A stretch of DNA of 64,000 bases. Origin: Pseudalkalibacillus berkeleyi (GTDB lineage: Bacteria; Bacillota; Bacilli; Bacillales; Fictibacillaceae). Within the stretch, counting starts at the first letter, position 1. Each line of letters opens with the position of its first letter. Position numbers and translations under genes: made by a program. Under the pieces are notes generated by a model. The model saw only the letters and a program-made list of their open reading frames with translations. It made no database searches and was not told where the DNA came from. Below are positions 16,682 to 26,170 of the stretch, piece by piece. The DNA is taken from assembly GCF_021608225.1 (NCBI RefSeq), contig NZ_JAKIJS010000001.1, positions 248,001 to 312,000 on the forward strand, in the 5' to 3' direction.

Positions 16682-16716
16682 CCCTAAAGCTTAACCAATG
16701 CTTTAGGGCTTTTATT
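16682..16716 (+). terminator. Riboswitch-controlled terminator
   Basis: CCCTAAAGC (16682-16690) and GCTTTAGGG (16700-16708) pair, followed by CTTTTATTTT. It lies about 80 bases after the aptamer and before the ribU start, so it is the expected expression platform with an intervening anti-terminator. Confidence 0.85.
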
Positions 16717-16805
16717 TTGGTGATGAGAAAAGGAAATTGATCGACACAAGGACTGTGCGATGCATTGGAAGCAAGATGGCGTTTAGGAAAAAGGAGAGGT
16801 TTCCT

Positions 16806-17387
16806 ATGCAACCAAAGGGGAAGTTATATCGAATGATTGCTGTCTCACTCATGAGCAGTATCGCGTATGTATTAATGCTTCTAGATTTTCCGTTTCCGGG
16901 GCTACCACCATTTCTAAAGATCGATCTCAGTGACGTGCCTGCACTTCTAAGTGGAATTGTATTTGGACCTGTAGCTGGAATTACGGTTGAAGCAATAAAA
17001 AATATTCTGCATTACGGTGTACAAGGTAGTATGACGGGTGTACCTGTTGGGCAGTTTGCGAACTTTATCGCAGGTAGTCTGTTTATTGTTCCTGCGGCAA
17101 TATTGTTTCGAAAATATCGAAGCAAGAAAGGCTTAACGCTCGGCTTATTAACAGGAGCGTTGACGATGACTCTGATGATGGCACTACTCAATTATGTGCT
17201 GATTCTGCCTGCATACACATGGTTCTTGAACTATGATCCTATGACTTCAGAAATGATGACACAATTGATCATTACAGGGATCACACCTTTTAACTTGATT
17301 AAAAGTACAATCGTAGCAGGATTGTTTATCATGATTTACTACAAGTTGTCTCCGTACTTAAATCGCATGGAACAACGATCATCATAA
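16806..17387 (+). CDS. ribU: Riboflavin ECF transporter S component RibU
   Basis: A 193-residue substrate-binding membrane subunit with about six helices. RibU family marks are visible: LDFPFPGLPPFLKIDLSDVPALLSG after the first helix and GPVAGITVEAIKNILHYG with its acidic residue in the binding pocket. It takes up riboflavin together with the general EcfA-EcfA'-EcfT module encoded elsewhere. The frame is open from 16737 but AAAGGAGAGG lies six to seven bases before the ATG at 16806, which gives the usual length. Regulation by the FMN riboswitch supports the substrate. Confidence 0.95.
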   Translation: MQPKGKLYRMIAVSLMSSIAYVLMLLDFPFPGLPPFLKIDLSDVPALLSGIVFGPVAGITVEAIKNILHYGVQGSMTGVPVGQFANFIAGSLFIVPAAILFRKYRSKKGLTLGLLTGALTMTLMMALLNYVLILPAYTWFLNYDPMTSEMMTQLIITGITPFNLIKSTIVAGLFIMIYYKLSPYLNRMEQRSS

Positions 17388-17410
17388 AAAAGTGGATAAA
17401 AGAATGAGAG

Positions 17411-17452
17411 ACTGGCTCAAAGGACAATCGTCCAACTTGAGTCAGTTTTTTT
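17411..17452 (+). terminator. Terminator after ribU
   Basis: ACTGGCTCAA (17411-17420) pairs with TTGAGTCAGT (17437-17446) with one wobble, followed by a run of T. Confidence 0.85.
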
Positions 17453-17606
17453 GTGAATTGATGAAAACTATATCCGTGGTCCCTAAATTAAGCTTATTTA
17501 AAGACTCCGTAAACTTTCTAAAGTTAGCCCAAATCTCGTTCCTATTACAAATGTCATTGTTTAAACTAGGTACTGATGAATGAACGAAATATGAGGAGGC
17601 AAAGCC

Positions 17607-18512
17607 ATGCGGATTCTTGCAATCACTTTATCAGGATTTTTGTTAATTGGATTATTTTCAACAGTATTAGCGAATGACGATCCAAACTTATCGGAATCAT
17701 TTAAACAGCTATCAAGAGACACTGAATGGAAGCAAGTAAAGCAGCTAGACTTGGATTTCAACATACATCATCCACAAGGGATGACGAAAATAGACGATCG
17801 ATATTACATATCTTCCGTTGAAATTGTTGAAAAACCCGTGAAGGATGAATCATCAAAAAATGGATATGATCGTACACCTGGGAAAGGAGTCGGACATCTA
17901 TTTGTTGTGAATGAAGAAGGGCAGATGATCAAGGATATAGAATTAGGTCGAGGAGATATGTACCATCCTGGTGGAATCGATTTTGATGGTAAGCACATTT
18001 GGATACCGGTTGCTGAGTATAGACCGGATAGTCAGTCCATCATTTATAAAATGAACCCTGATACATTGCAAGTCGACAAAGCGTTTGAGGTGGAGGATCA
18101 CATCGGAGGAATCGTGAGCGATCATTCTACTAGAAAGCTTCACGGAGTAAGTTGGGGTTCGAGAACGTTTTACAAATGGAACCAAAAGGGGAAGCAACAG
18201 TCTGTTAACAAGAACCCAAGCCATTTCATTGATTATCAAGATTGTGAAAGTGTAGGAAACCGCAAGATGCTATGCAGTGGATTAGCTGAACTGCCTACAA
18301 GTAATGGAGATAAATCTGAATTAGGAGGACTATCTCTAATAGATCTCAAAACAAATAATATCGAACATGAAATACCCGTAACGAAGTTTAGTCCTGAGAA
18401 ACATGTAATCACTCGAAACCCTGTTTTTCTAGAACAGAGCGAAAAAGGATTCAGGCTATTTTCAGTACCAGATGATAATCATACATCACTTTTTATTTAT
18501 GAAAAACAATAG
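17607..18512 (+). CDS. Secreted protein of DUF6454 type
   Basis: A 301-residue exported protein. The signal peptide (MRILAITLSGFLLIGLFSTV, cleavage around VLA-ND) is followed by a domain with repeated WIP/GG-D turns (YHPGGIDFDGKHIWIPVAEY, VSDHSTRKLHGVSWGSR) that reads like a beta-propeller. I associate it with the DUF6454 family of Bacillales and Streptomyces; activity is unknown. ATGAGGAGG is well placed before the ATG. It is monocistronic and closed by a strong terminator. Confidence 0.65.
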   Translation: MRILAITLSGFLLIGLFSTVLANDDPNLSESFKQLSRDTEWKQVKQLDLDFNIHHPQGMTKIDDRYYISSVEIVEKPVKDESSKNGYDRTPGKGVGHLFVVNEEGQMIKDIELGRGDMYHPGGIDFDGKHIWIPVAEYRPDSQSIIYKMNPDTLQVDKAFEVEDHIGGIVSDHSTRKLHGVSWGSRTFYKWNQKGKQQSVNKNPSHFIDYQDCESVGNRKMLCSGLAELPTSNGDKSELGGLSLIDLKTNNIEHEIPVTKFSPEKHVITRNPVFLEQSEKGFRLFSVPDDNHTSLFIYEKQ

Positions 18513-18523
18513 TAAATAAAGAA

Positions 18524-18572
18524 AAGAGGGTGAACCTGTGAAGAAACGCTTCAAAGTTCACCCTCTTATTTT
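18524..18572. terminator. Bidirectional terminator
   Basis: Perfect 12-bp arms AAGAGGGTGAAC (18524-18535) and GTTCACCCTCTT (18556-18567) with T-tail on the plus strand; a smaller AAGCGTTTC-type hairpin sits in the loop. Confidence 0.85.
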
Positions 18573-18606
18573 TGCAGTAATGTTAAATTCCTTAACCCGC
18601 TTATCC

Positions 18607-20820
18607 TCACGAAAATGAATGTAAGGAAGTTAATGGCTCTTTTGTATCAGGTGTTGCTGCTAGCGGTAAGACGATTCGTATAGTCGTTCCTTTTCTATAT
18701 TCAGATTCAATGGAGAGCTTTCCACCATGTTCTCTTACGATCTTCCTGCTCATCATTAATCCAAGACCAATTCCTTTTTCTTTTGTTGAATAAAAAGGTT
18801 CACCAATATATTTTAACCGGTCTTTTTCAATTCCTTTACCAGAATCGATAAATCTTAGTTCTACATAAGGATCTCGAGCTTCAATCTGTATTTTTAGCTC
18901 TCCCCCTTTTTCCATAGCCTCCATTGCATTTTTCATAATGTTTATGAAGACTCGCTTCAAGGCACTCTTCTGACAATTGAGGATGACTTGCTGTTCATTG
19001 ATATAGTCAACATCAATACTGATCCCTTTCAAGAAAGCTGTACCTTCAAACAATCGCACACAACCATCTACAATATCGTGAAGGTCGCATTCGCTCAACG
19101 CAATCACATGAGGTTTAGCTAGGTCCATAAATTCATCCGCAATTCGTTCAATACTGTCTAATTCGCCGCCGATGATCTCTAGGTAATTTTTCAACATAGG
19201 ATCCTCAACCTCTTCATTAATCATTCGGATAAACCCTTTCACACTTGTGAGAGGGTTTCGAAGCTCATGAGCAATTCCTGCAGCGAGTTGACCGACTGTA
19301 GACATCTTCTCTAATTGCATTGAAACGTGCTCATCTTCAAGACGCTTTGTAATGTCTCGTGCGATCAATAAGATAAGATCTTCTGAGTAACCGTTATACT
19401 CACTAGAAATGAGAGGGGTCAAAACAGCATCGAATGTATAGCTCTTACCGTCCTTTTCAAGTGTAAATGCAATCTGTTCAGCTTCTTTAGACTTGAATAC
19501 ACTTCTAATGATTTCATACATAAGACTGAAATCATCCTTTGCAACATAATCGGTTAGGAAGGTATTCATATTGGTAATCGTTGTATCATTCAACCAACTC
19601 TTTAAGGAAGGAGATACATAGTTTGCATCACCATTTTGATTAAAAGTAACGATAAAATCAGATGTCTTTTCAAGAATCAATCGATATTTCTCTTCGCTCT
19701 CTTGAAGTGCTTCCTCTGCATGTTTGCGATCCGTTATATCACGACCGACAATTACAAACTTTTCGTATGGTGCTTTCCCATCATATAGAGGAGAAGCAAT
19801 GAGCTCAATCCAAATATAGCCTTTACTGGCGTGATTGTAACGTATTTCTGCCTTTGCAGAACAACCTGTGTTGGTCATTTGTTTAATTTGTTGAAATACA
19901 TTTCTACGATCATCAGGGTGTATATATCTGAACACATTACGATTTAAATAGGATTCTGCTGAATAACCAGTAATGTCTAAATGAGAGGATGAAGCATATA
20001 CGACTTTCCCAGAAAACTCAGCTATCGCAACAAGGTCCTTCATGTTTTCAGTAATGAGTTGAAAAGTGCCCTTCTGTTCTAAATATTTATCGTGGAAGAG
20101 AATTTGTTTCGATATATCAATGTATAACCTTGCGACAGCTGTCCGTTCTCTAAGGTGGTTATAGATGTTCATATAACAAATCGAAACATCCTTAATCGTT
20201 CCGTCCTTATGTATACGTTTCGTCTTCGGAATCAAATACACATCCTGCTGGCGCAGCTGTCGAACGATTTCTTCGTATTCCTTTTCATAGCCAGAAGGGA
20301 AGAGTGAAATTCTATTTCCAATTACTTCATAATCCTTCCAACCAAACATTTCCGTAAATGCTGGATTGATTTTGAAGACTTCACCATCCACACTTTGAAT
20401 AAGTGTAGCGTTAGGCGAGGACATAAAAATAGATTCTACCATTCGATCATCGGTCATCATCTTGTCTGTTGCATACGGCGTATCCAAAATCATACCGCAA
20501 TATTGGACTCCGCTTGTAGAGTCAATGGGTACGAATTTAACATATTCAAAAACAACATTAGGCTGGGTAATGGAGACATGCTCTAAAGTAATCGGTTCTC
20601 CCTCTAAAATAGCTTCCTTACAGGTTTTGACCATTCTTTTGGGATAAATAAACACATCTTCCAAGGTTTTTCCGATGCAATTCTTATTTAATTGTAATGC
20701 TTCTGTTGCAGCCTGATTCACATAGTTGATATGACCGAGGTGATCATTTTCCTTGGAAAAGACAACTAAGATGTAGGGCTCTGGATAACTATCAAGTAAT
20801 GAATGTTCAAAAGGTTTCAT
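18607..20820 (-). CDS. Multi-PAS sensor histidine kinase (sporulation-kinase type)
   Basis: A 737-residue soluble kinase without membrane segments. Four PAS-like domains are visible at about 10-120, 128-240, 250-370 and 378-500, then the HisKA domain with His518 in AAGIAHELRNPLTSVKGFI, and the ATPase domain with N (INIMKNAMEAM), GKGI and GLGLMMSR boxes. The GIAHELRNPLT box is that of phosphorelay kinases such as KinA and KinE, so the likely target is Spo0F; no partner response regulator is adjacent. It stands alone with converging terminators. Which ligand the PAS domains sense cannot be told. Confidence 0.88.
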   Translation of the reverse strand: MKPFEHSLLDSYPEPYILVVFSKENDHLGHINYVNQAATEALQLNKNCIGKTLEDVFIYPKRMVKTCKEAILEGEPITLEHVSITQPNVVFEYVKFVPIDSTSGVQYCGMILDTPYATDKMMTDDRMVESIFMSSPNATLIQSVDGEVFKINPAFTEMFGWKDYEVIGNRISLFPSGYEKEYEEIVRQLRQQDVYLIPKTKRIHKDGTIKDVSICYMNIYNHLRERTAVARLYIDISKQILFHDKYLEQKGTFQLITENMKDLVAIAEFSGKVVYASSSHLDITGYSAESYLNRNVFRYIHPDDRRNVFQQIKQMTNTGCSAKAEIRYNHASKGYIWIELIASPLYDGKAPYEKFVIVGRDITDRKHAEEALQESEEKYRLILEKTSDFIVTFNQNGDANYVSPSLKSWLNDTTITNMNTFLTDYVAKDDFSLMYEIIRSVFKSKEAEQIAFTLEKDGKSYTFDAVLTPLISSEYNGYSEDLILLIARDITKRLEDEHVSMQLEKMSTVGQLAAGIAHELRNPLTSVKGFIRMINEEVEDPMLKNYLEIIGGELDSIERIADEFMDLAKPHVIALSECDLHDIVDGCVRLFEGTAFLKGISIDVDYINEQQVILNCQKSALKRVFINIMKNAMEAMEKGGELKIQIEARDPYVELRFIDSGKGIEKDRLKYIGEPFYSTKEKGIGLGLMMSRKIVREHGGKLSIESEYRKGTTIRIVLPLAATPDTKEPLTSLHSFS

Positions 20821-20935
20821 GACATCACCCCCAAATCTTCGACAATTCTTTATTGTAATTGATTCTTCTCAACATGAGGACAATCCTTCTTTTTTATCAT
20901 ATCAATTGGAGAAATTCACTGATTGAGCAAATAGA

Positions 20936-21015
20936 AAAGAGGCTAAATATCTTTCAACCTTTGATGGCATCTGTTCATAACAGGAACCAAGTCAAAAGTG
21001 ACAGTTAGCCTCTTT
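20936..21015 (-). terminator. Long-loop hairpin after the YtvI-like gene
   Basis: On the minus strand AAAGAGGCTAA (complement of 21005-21015) pairs with TTAGCCTCTTT, followed by TCTATTT. The loop is about 58 bases, unusual for a terminator, and contains further short complementary stretches. Confidence 0.5.
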
Positions 21016-21024
21016 AATATCAGT

Positions 21025-22056
21025 TTAGAAATCAATTTTAACGTTTAAGAATCCTGCATTTACGAGTGATTTAATAATAATCACGATTGCAGGTCCAATA
21101 ATTAATCCGACAACGCCTAACAACGCAAATCCAATGTATAAGCTTGCAAGAGCTGCTAACGCGCTAATTCCTAGACTCGATCCAAGAATCTTAGGTTCAA
21201 TGATTCTTCTGAAAATCGTAATCAGGAAGAACAAAACGAGCAATCCAATTGCGAGTCGTTGATCGCCTGCATATAAGTTGTAAAGTGCCCAAGGAACAAG
21301 GAATGAACCTGTTCCGAGAATCGGGAGTATATCGACAATGACGATGAGCAACGAAAAGATTAACGCGTACTTCACGTCTAATATCAGTAAACCGATCCAA
21401 GCAATCAAGAATGTCAGAAAGCTTAGAATGAGTTGTGCTCGTAAAAATCCAACAAATGCAAACGAAAGCTGTTTTAAAACAAGCTGGACCTTCTCTTTTG
21501 CATTTTCAGAAAATAGATTTAAAAATCCCTTGTGGAGTCGAGGTAAATCAAGACTGAATAAAAATAGGCTGACTAGATATATAAGCAGTTGAATTAAAAG
21601 AAGTGGAACACCGGTAGCAAATCCTACGATGCCATTAGCGATCCCAGATAAGAAATCGATCGATAACTTCCGTAGATCTTCTAAAGCATCTTGGATTGTA
21701 GATAAATATTCCGGCGGTACTTCTTGATAATATTCCTCCAATTGGATAACGAATGCTTCCACATTTTCAAAAATATACTGAGCATACTCAGGGAGCTGTT
21801 CAGAAAACTCAATAACTTGAACAACAAGTGATGTAACGGCCCAATAACACCCGATTAACATTAATGCTAGAAATAGTGTGAAAGATATGACGACACTCCA
21901 TATTCTTTTTATGGAAAAGGTGCGATTAAGTAATTTGACAAAAGGTTCTAACAAGACAGACGTCAATAATGCCAGTACTAATGGAATGCTATATGGAATT
22001 AGAAAAATAATGATGCCAACTAACAATACGAATGGGATGTATTTCTTAAGCTCCAA
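21025..22056 (-). CDS. AI-2E family membrane protein (YtvI-like)
   Basis: A 343-residue protein with about seven to eight membrane segments of the AI-2E/PerM family. N-terminal paired helices, a helical extracytoplasmic insertion at about 75-145 rich in Glu/Tyr, and a C-terminal helical bundle with VDILPILGTGSFLVPWALYNL near residue 244 match the family. Bacillus YtvI is a sporulation membrane protein, and other members extrude sodium or signal molecules; the substrate is open. GGAGGAGACC precedes the ATG. Confidence 0.82.
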   Translation of the reverse strand: MELKKYIPFVLLVGIIIFLIPYSIPLVLALLTSVLLEPFVKLLNRTFSIKRIWSVVISFTLFLALMLIGCYWAVTSLVVQVIEFSEQLPEYAQYIFENVEAFVIQLEEYYQEVPPEYLSTIQDALEDLRKLSIDFLSGIANGIVGFATGVPLLLIQLLIYLVSLFLFSLDLPRLHKGFLNLFSENAKEKVQLVLKQLSFAFVGFLRAQLILSFLTFLIAWIGLLILDVKYALIFSLLIVIVDILPILGTGSFLVPWALYNLYAGDQRLAIGLLVLFFLITIFRRIIEPKILGSSLGISALAALASLYIGFALLGVVGLIIGPAIVIIIKSLVNAGFLNVKIDF

Positions 22057-22320
22057 CTTTTGGTCTCCTCCAGAATATAAATTATCCCTATTATACCGTT
22101 TCTGTCGAAAAAGGGCATCTATTCTGCTGACCGTTCTTATCTGTTCCTCGATAACTTTATAGTCATATAGTAATGGAGTCGTGTTGAATGATGTCAGAAA
22201 TGATAGAAAAGGTCTGTAACAATAAAACTATTTATGCGAATTTAGTAGTTTATTGTAAACCTTTTCACTTAAAAAAGTAATATTTCTGTTATTCTATTAA
22301 TATAGCAAGAAGGGGGGAGA

Positions 22321-22605
22321 ATGTTGAACATTGGGTTCGATCGTTTTGCTCAGATTGACAGACAGACGCTAGATCGTCAAAACAAAACCTATATTCAATC
22401 ATTCGAGGATTTATGTACGTTTGTAGACAAAGGGGAGACCGTATACTTCTCTACAGAAGATGTATATGGAACAATAGTAAGGAAAGAAGAAGCAAACTTT
22501 CTCATCACTGTTGCGTCAGATAAGAATGTTGACAGGATTGAAGGCAGTAAATTGAAGCTTCAAAATGTGTATTTTTATTTAAAGAAAGCGATGTTCTTAT
22601 TATAG
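22321..22605 (+). CDS. Small hypothetical protein (94 residues)
   Basis: Not recognised. A soluble protein with mixed charge, starting at an ATG with AAGAAGGGGGGAG immediately upstream (TTG at 22324 gives better spacing). A beta-rich middle (GETVYFSTEDVYGTIVRKEEANFLITVAS) could be a small SH3-like or PilZ-like barrel, but that is only an impression. It is monocistronic with a strong terminator. Confidence 0.6.
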   Translation: MLNIGFDRFAQIDRQTLDRQNKTYIQSFEDLCTFVDKGETVYFSTEDVYGTIVRKEEANFLITVASDKNVDRIEGSKLKLQNVYFYLKKAMFLL

Positions 22606-22633
22606 AAACAAACAATAATTTGCTAATAAGTAT

Positions 22634-22666
22634 GAGGTGACTCGTTGAGGAGTCGCCTCTTTTTTC
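22634..22666. terminator. Terminator between converging genes
   Basis: GAGGTGACTC (22634-22643) pairs with GAGTCGCCTC (22650-22659) with one wobble, followed by seven T. Confidence 0.85.
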
Positions 22667-23421
22667 TACCAGTTCATATCTTTCTCATATCCAAGATCAA
22701 TCAATAGTTCGCCAGTAACCTTTTTAAACTGGGCTTTTACTTCTTCATCAAACTCTTGCTTCCAATTACCGCTTTGGCCTTTCCGGTAAGTAGGCGATTG
22801 GTTCGGATCAACGTTTGATTGCATTCTACGTATTTGCCCTTCGATTTTTGATAGATTAGGCTCAATGTTGAAATATTTTAGTATTTTCCGTAGCTCAATT
22901 TTTTGTGATTCTGGAGAATGGACGAGATCTTCGTACTTTACAGCGAGGACATTTTCCTCATCCCTCCAAGGGAGGAAATTATGGTACCAATTATTTATAT
23001 TTTGTCTCCTACCTTCTAAGCTCCCATTAATAATAAATAATAGTCGTTCCTTTAAATTTAGATTTTTTTCATTGAAATATTTTTTATACTGATGATCAGG
23101 AAATCGATCAAAAAAATGCACATATGACACGACAATATCTCGTGGATCTCTGTAAAGGAATAGTTGCTTGATGTTGAGTAACTTTAACAAGTTCTTATAT
23201 TCCTGTGAGTAGAAGATATGTCCATTTGAAAAGTGATTATGGGACATTTCAGAAAGGATGCGTTTATGTTCTAATATCTGATCGGATCTACCTGGAAATA
23301 GAAAAGCGTGATGTTTGAGGTTTGGTATACCTTCTAATAAGGGTTTCATAAGGTGGGTACCACTTTTAGGAATCGAATTTACGAAAAATGGTTGAATCTT
23401 TTTAGCTGGTCTATTTGACAT
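22666..23421 (-). CDS. Sulfotransferase-domain protein
   Basis: A 251-residue P-loop sulfotransferase-like protein. The PAPS-binding 5' loop is FVNSIPKSGTHLMKPLL near the N-terminus and the 3'-phosphate region is LFLYRDPRDIVVSYVHFFDRFP, both as in cytosolic sulfotransferases; NWYHNFLPWRDEENVLAVKYEDLV fits the dimer and substrate region. The acceptor is unknown, perhaps a surface glycan or lipid. TTG 23433 is too close to AAGGAG, so ATG 23421 is chosen. It is monocistronic with no glycan cluster beside it. Confidence 0.85.
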   Translation of the reverse strand: MSNRPAKKIQPFFVNSIPKSGTHLMKPLLEGIPNLKHHAFLFPGRSDQILEHKRILSEMSHNHFSNGHIFYSQEYKNLLKLLNIKQLFLYRDPRDIVVSYVHFFDRFPDHQYKKYFNEKNLNLKERLLFIINGSLEGRRQNINNWYHNFLPWRDEENVLAVKYEDLVHSPESQKIELRKILKYFNIEPNLSKIEGQIRRMQSNVDPNQSPTYRKGQSGNWKQEFDEEVKAQFKKVTGELLIDLGYEKDMNW

Positions 23422-23623
23422 AAAAATTTCCAAACTCCTTACATTAGTTTACTTAATATTCATCTTATGTATTTTATTGGATTGAGATTGGACAAACCCG
23501 CATGAAATAAGGCCTAACTTTACATAAAATTCACGAAATAAGGTTGAAGCGTTTACATATTTCTGTGTTTAATAGAATGGTAAGGTTTTAAATTCAAACA
23601 AAAAAGAAATGGGGCATCGTAGA

Positions 23624-25585
23624 ATGAAGAAGTTTTTGCAGATTACATTAATGACAGCGCTTACACTATCGTTTTTGAATCCAGTTTCCAATGTGAACAA
23701 AGTTGAAGCGGCATCTACTCTTGATGTTGTGATTAACGAAGTGGCTTGGATGGGTACGACTGCAAGTTACAATGACGAATGGATCGAGTTACATAATCCA
23801 ACGTCCAGTAGCATATCAATTGAAGGTTGGACGTTGAATGCAACAGATGGAGACCCAGCGATTACCTTATCTGGAACGATCCCAGCAGGTGGTCATTACT
23901 TACTTGAACGAACAGATGACAGTACGGTACCAAATGTTTCTGCGAACCTTATTTACTCAGGTGCACTTAGTAATACGAGTGAAGTGCTGGAACTGAAGGA
24001 TGGAACGGGAACTATAATTGACTCGGTAGATCAGTGGTACGCTGGAGATAATGACACGAAAGCGACTATGGAACGTGTCGATCCAAGTGTAAGTGGGACT
24101 AGTTCTTCTAATTGGAGCACTGCAACTGCTACATACGATGTTGGTCTAGGAACACCTAACCAAAGCTCAAGCGGAAGTAGCTCTTCATGTGATACGACCA
24201 CAGAACAATTAAACCAAGTATCTGAGACAGAGGGCTCAATTAATGTTTATTTTAATAAATGTGCATTGTCTGGTTATGCAGATCCAGGGAATGAAGCAAA
24301 TTATAACGTGAACTTAGAAGACCGTTTAATAAACCGAATCAATGCAGCGACAACAAGCATTGACTTCGCAACCTATGAAATCAACTTACCTGGTGTTGTT
24401 GATGCGTTAATCAACAAAGCTGCACAAGGTGTGGATGTTCGAGTAGTAGCTGACGCAAAGGATGCAACTGATCCACATTATGTAGAACGCTTTGAAACAA
24501 TGCGATTGTACTTAGAAGAAATGGTCCGCGGACAAGATATGACCGTCGGAACAGCTGATGATATCACTGTATTTTCAGATTCACCGATGTATGCAGTTGA
24601 AGATCAAACGAAGCGAAGCAACCACGGATTACCTGCAAGTCCAGATGACTTCCCATACGAAACAAGGACGGTAGGATCTACAGGAACGACTGGATATTGG
24701 TTCGTTGAAGGTGAACAACAAACAGATGGAACCTATTATTCACCAGGTAACCAAATGCATAACAAATTCGCGGTTATTGATGACCGTTGGGTATTTACAG
24801 GAAGTTGGAATTTTACAGTAACAGGGCTTTATGGCTCTGATGAAAACATGGCTAACGGTGTCCTTGATGGTAACCAGCAGCATGTTGTTGAAACGAATTC
24901 ACCTGATCTTGCAGCAATTTATGAAACGGAATTCAATGAAATGTGGGGAAGTGCAACGCTGACTCCTTCGCCACAGAATGCTAACCTTGGACCACGTAAA
25001 ACGGACAACACACCTCATACCGTTAATATAGGAGGAAAAACCGTTGAGGTATATTTCTCTTCAGGCGATAACGCGATAGGTAAATTAGCTGAACTCGTAA
25101 AAAATGAAGCAGATTTGAATACGTATTTCACGATTTTCGCATGGTCTGACCAAGCATTGGTTGATGAGTTGAAGTATAAGTGGGAAGGTTCCTACAATGA
25201 TTTAGAAGGAACGCTGACAGGATTTGATGTGAAAGGTGTTTACGATAGTAGTTTCTGGAATCAATGGTGGTCTGCAAGTATTGAGATGACAGGAAGAACG
25301 GCTTCACAAACGAGTGCAAATAACCCGAATATTCGTTGGGCAAATAGCGCACCTGTTTATGTGGATGCTGAATCCCGTAAACTTCATAGTAAGACGATGC
25401 TGATTGATGCAGATACAAATAGTGATCCAACTGTTGTCGTCGGATCAACGAACTGGAGCACCAATGGAAACGAAATTAATGATGAAAACATGTTAATTAT
25501 TCACGATGATGCAATCACGAATCAGTTTGTACAAGAGTTTTACGCGCGCTATTCACAAGCAGGTGGAACAATACCACCCCAATAA
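23624..25585 (+). CDS. Secreted lamin-tail domain / phospholipase D-like nuclease
   Basis: About 653 residues after the ATG at 23624 (an ATG at 23609 is also open). A signal peptide (MKKFLQITLMTALTLSFLNP, cleavage near VEA-AS) is followed by a lamin-tail domain at about 30-145 (VINEVAWMG, DEWIELHNPTSSSISIEGWTL), a Ser-rich linker, and a phospholipase D-like region with two HKD-type motifs: HNKFAVIDD near 380 with GSWNFT, and HSKTMLIDAD near 587 with GSTNWS. Such proteins are extracellular DNases. Two cysteines (in SSCDTT and FNKCALSG) could form one disulfide. It probably degrades environmental DNA for phosphate or nutrients. Confidence 0.88.
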   Translation: MKKFLQITLMTALTLSFLNPVSNVNKVEAASTLDVVINEVAWMGTTASYNDEWIELHNPTSSSISIEGWTLNATDGDPAITLSGTIPAGGHYLLERTDDSTVPNVSANLIYSGALSNTSEVLELKDGTGTIIDSVDQWYAGDNDTKATMERVDPSVSGTSSSNWSTATATYDVGLGTPNQSSSGSSSSCDTTTEQLNQVSETEGSINVYFNKCALSGYADPGNEANYNVNLEDRLINRINAATTSIDFATYEINLPGVVDALINKAAQGVDVRVVADAKDATDPHYVERFETMRLYLEEMVRGQDMTVGTADDITVFSDSPMYAVEDQTKRSNHGLPASPDDFPYETRTVGSTGTTGYWFVEGEQQTDGTYYSPGNQMHNKFAVIDDRWVFTGSWNFTVTGLYGSDENMANGVLDGNQQHVVETNSPDLAAIYETEFNEMWGSATLTPSPQNANLGPRKTDNTPHTVNIGGKTVEVYFSSGDNAIGKLAELVKNEADLNTYFTIFAWSDQALVDELKYKWEGSYNDLEGTLTGFDVKGVYDSSFWNQWWSASIEMTGRTASQTSANNPNIRWANSAPVYVDAESRKLHSKTMLIDADTNSDPTVVVGSTNWSTNGNEINDENMLIIHDDAITNQFVQEFYARYSQAGGTIPPQ

Positions 25586-25597
25586 GAGGTAAAAGAA

Positions 25598-25647
25598 AAG
25601 AAGGAAGTGGAGTATCTGCTCAGACCCCACATCCTTCTTTCTTTTTA
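25598..25647 (+). terminator. Terminator after the PLD-like nuclease
   Basis: AAGAAGGAAGTGG (25598-25610) pairs with CCACATCCTTCTT (25627-25639) with one mismatch, followed by T-rich sequence. Confidence 0.8.
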
Positions 25648-25715
25648 TTGTTGTATGATGCTAATCCACACATATTTGAGCAAAATTGGAAAAATGAGCT
25701 ACACTATTTGACTGA

Positions 25716-26072
25716 TTATCGATCAGAGCCGATGTGCTCTCGGACCTTAACGACTCGCTGATTTTCCATTTGAATAAATTGTACAACAGGTACATCTATA
25801 TGCTGATTAGATTCAGCAAAGACTCCGTAATACCTGGAGAAAACGATAACGTGTTCTCCCGCATCTATGAAGCTTTTTGGAATAACCTCAAAAAATATGA
25901 ACTTTTCCTCGAGCTTTTTAAATACTTTTGTCACATTTACTTTTCCATGGATATTGATATTTTTCTCTGGCCTCACCCATTCAATATTAGGTGCAAATGT
26001 TGATGTTACGCCACTTAAATTACCATCGGCATAATGATAATAAACGTTTTTAACGAGTTCAACATTGGACAG
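25716..26072 (-). CDS. NTF2/SnoaL-like protein, start codon uncertain (possible CTG)
   Basis: A SnoaL-like cone-fold protein of about 118 residues (SNVELVKNVYYHYADGNLSGV, NIEWVRP, FIDAGEHVIVFSRYYG, VVQFIQMENQRVVKVREHIGS). The frame has no ATG near the domain start. A TTG at 26111 would give 131 residues with an odd basic leader, whereas GGGAGG lies eight bases before a CTG at 26072, exactly where the domain begins; the CTG start is suggested but unproven. The fold serves hydrolases, isomerases or binding proteins, so function is open. Confidence 0.65.
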   Translation of the reverse strand: MSNVELVKNVYYHYADGNLSGVTSTFAPNIEWVRPEKNINIHGKVNVTKVFKKLEEKFIFFEVIPKSFIDAGEHVIVFSRYYGVFAESNQHIDVPVVQFIQMENQRVVKVREHIGSDR

Positions 26073-26170
26073 CTCCCATACCTCCCTTGAGATCGATATA
26101 ACCCTTCTCAATGGCTATCCTATTAACGATTATGGTCAGAAAATGTCTGGTAAATATGACCAAAAGCGCT

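Noticed and set aside
17392-17583. 63-codon frame after ribU
   Set aside because: It spans the ribU terminator and lacks a ribosome binding site.
23544-23557. Possible CcpA (cre) site before the PLD-like nuclease
   Set aside because: TTGAAGCGTTTACA has two mismatches to the core of the cre consensus, so carbon control is not claimed.
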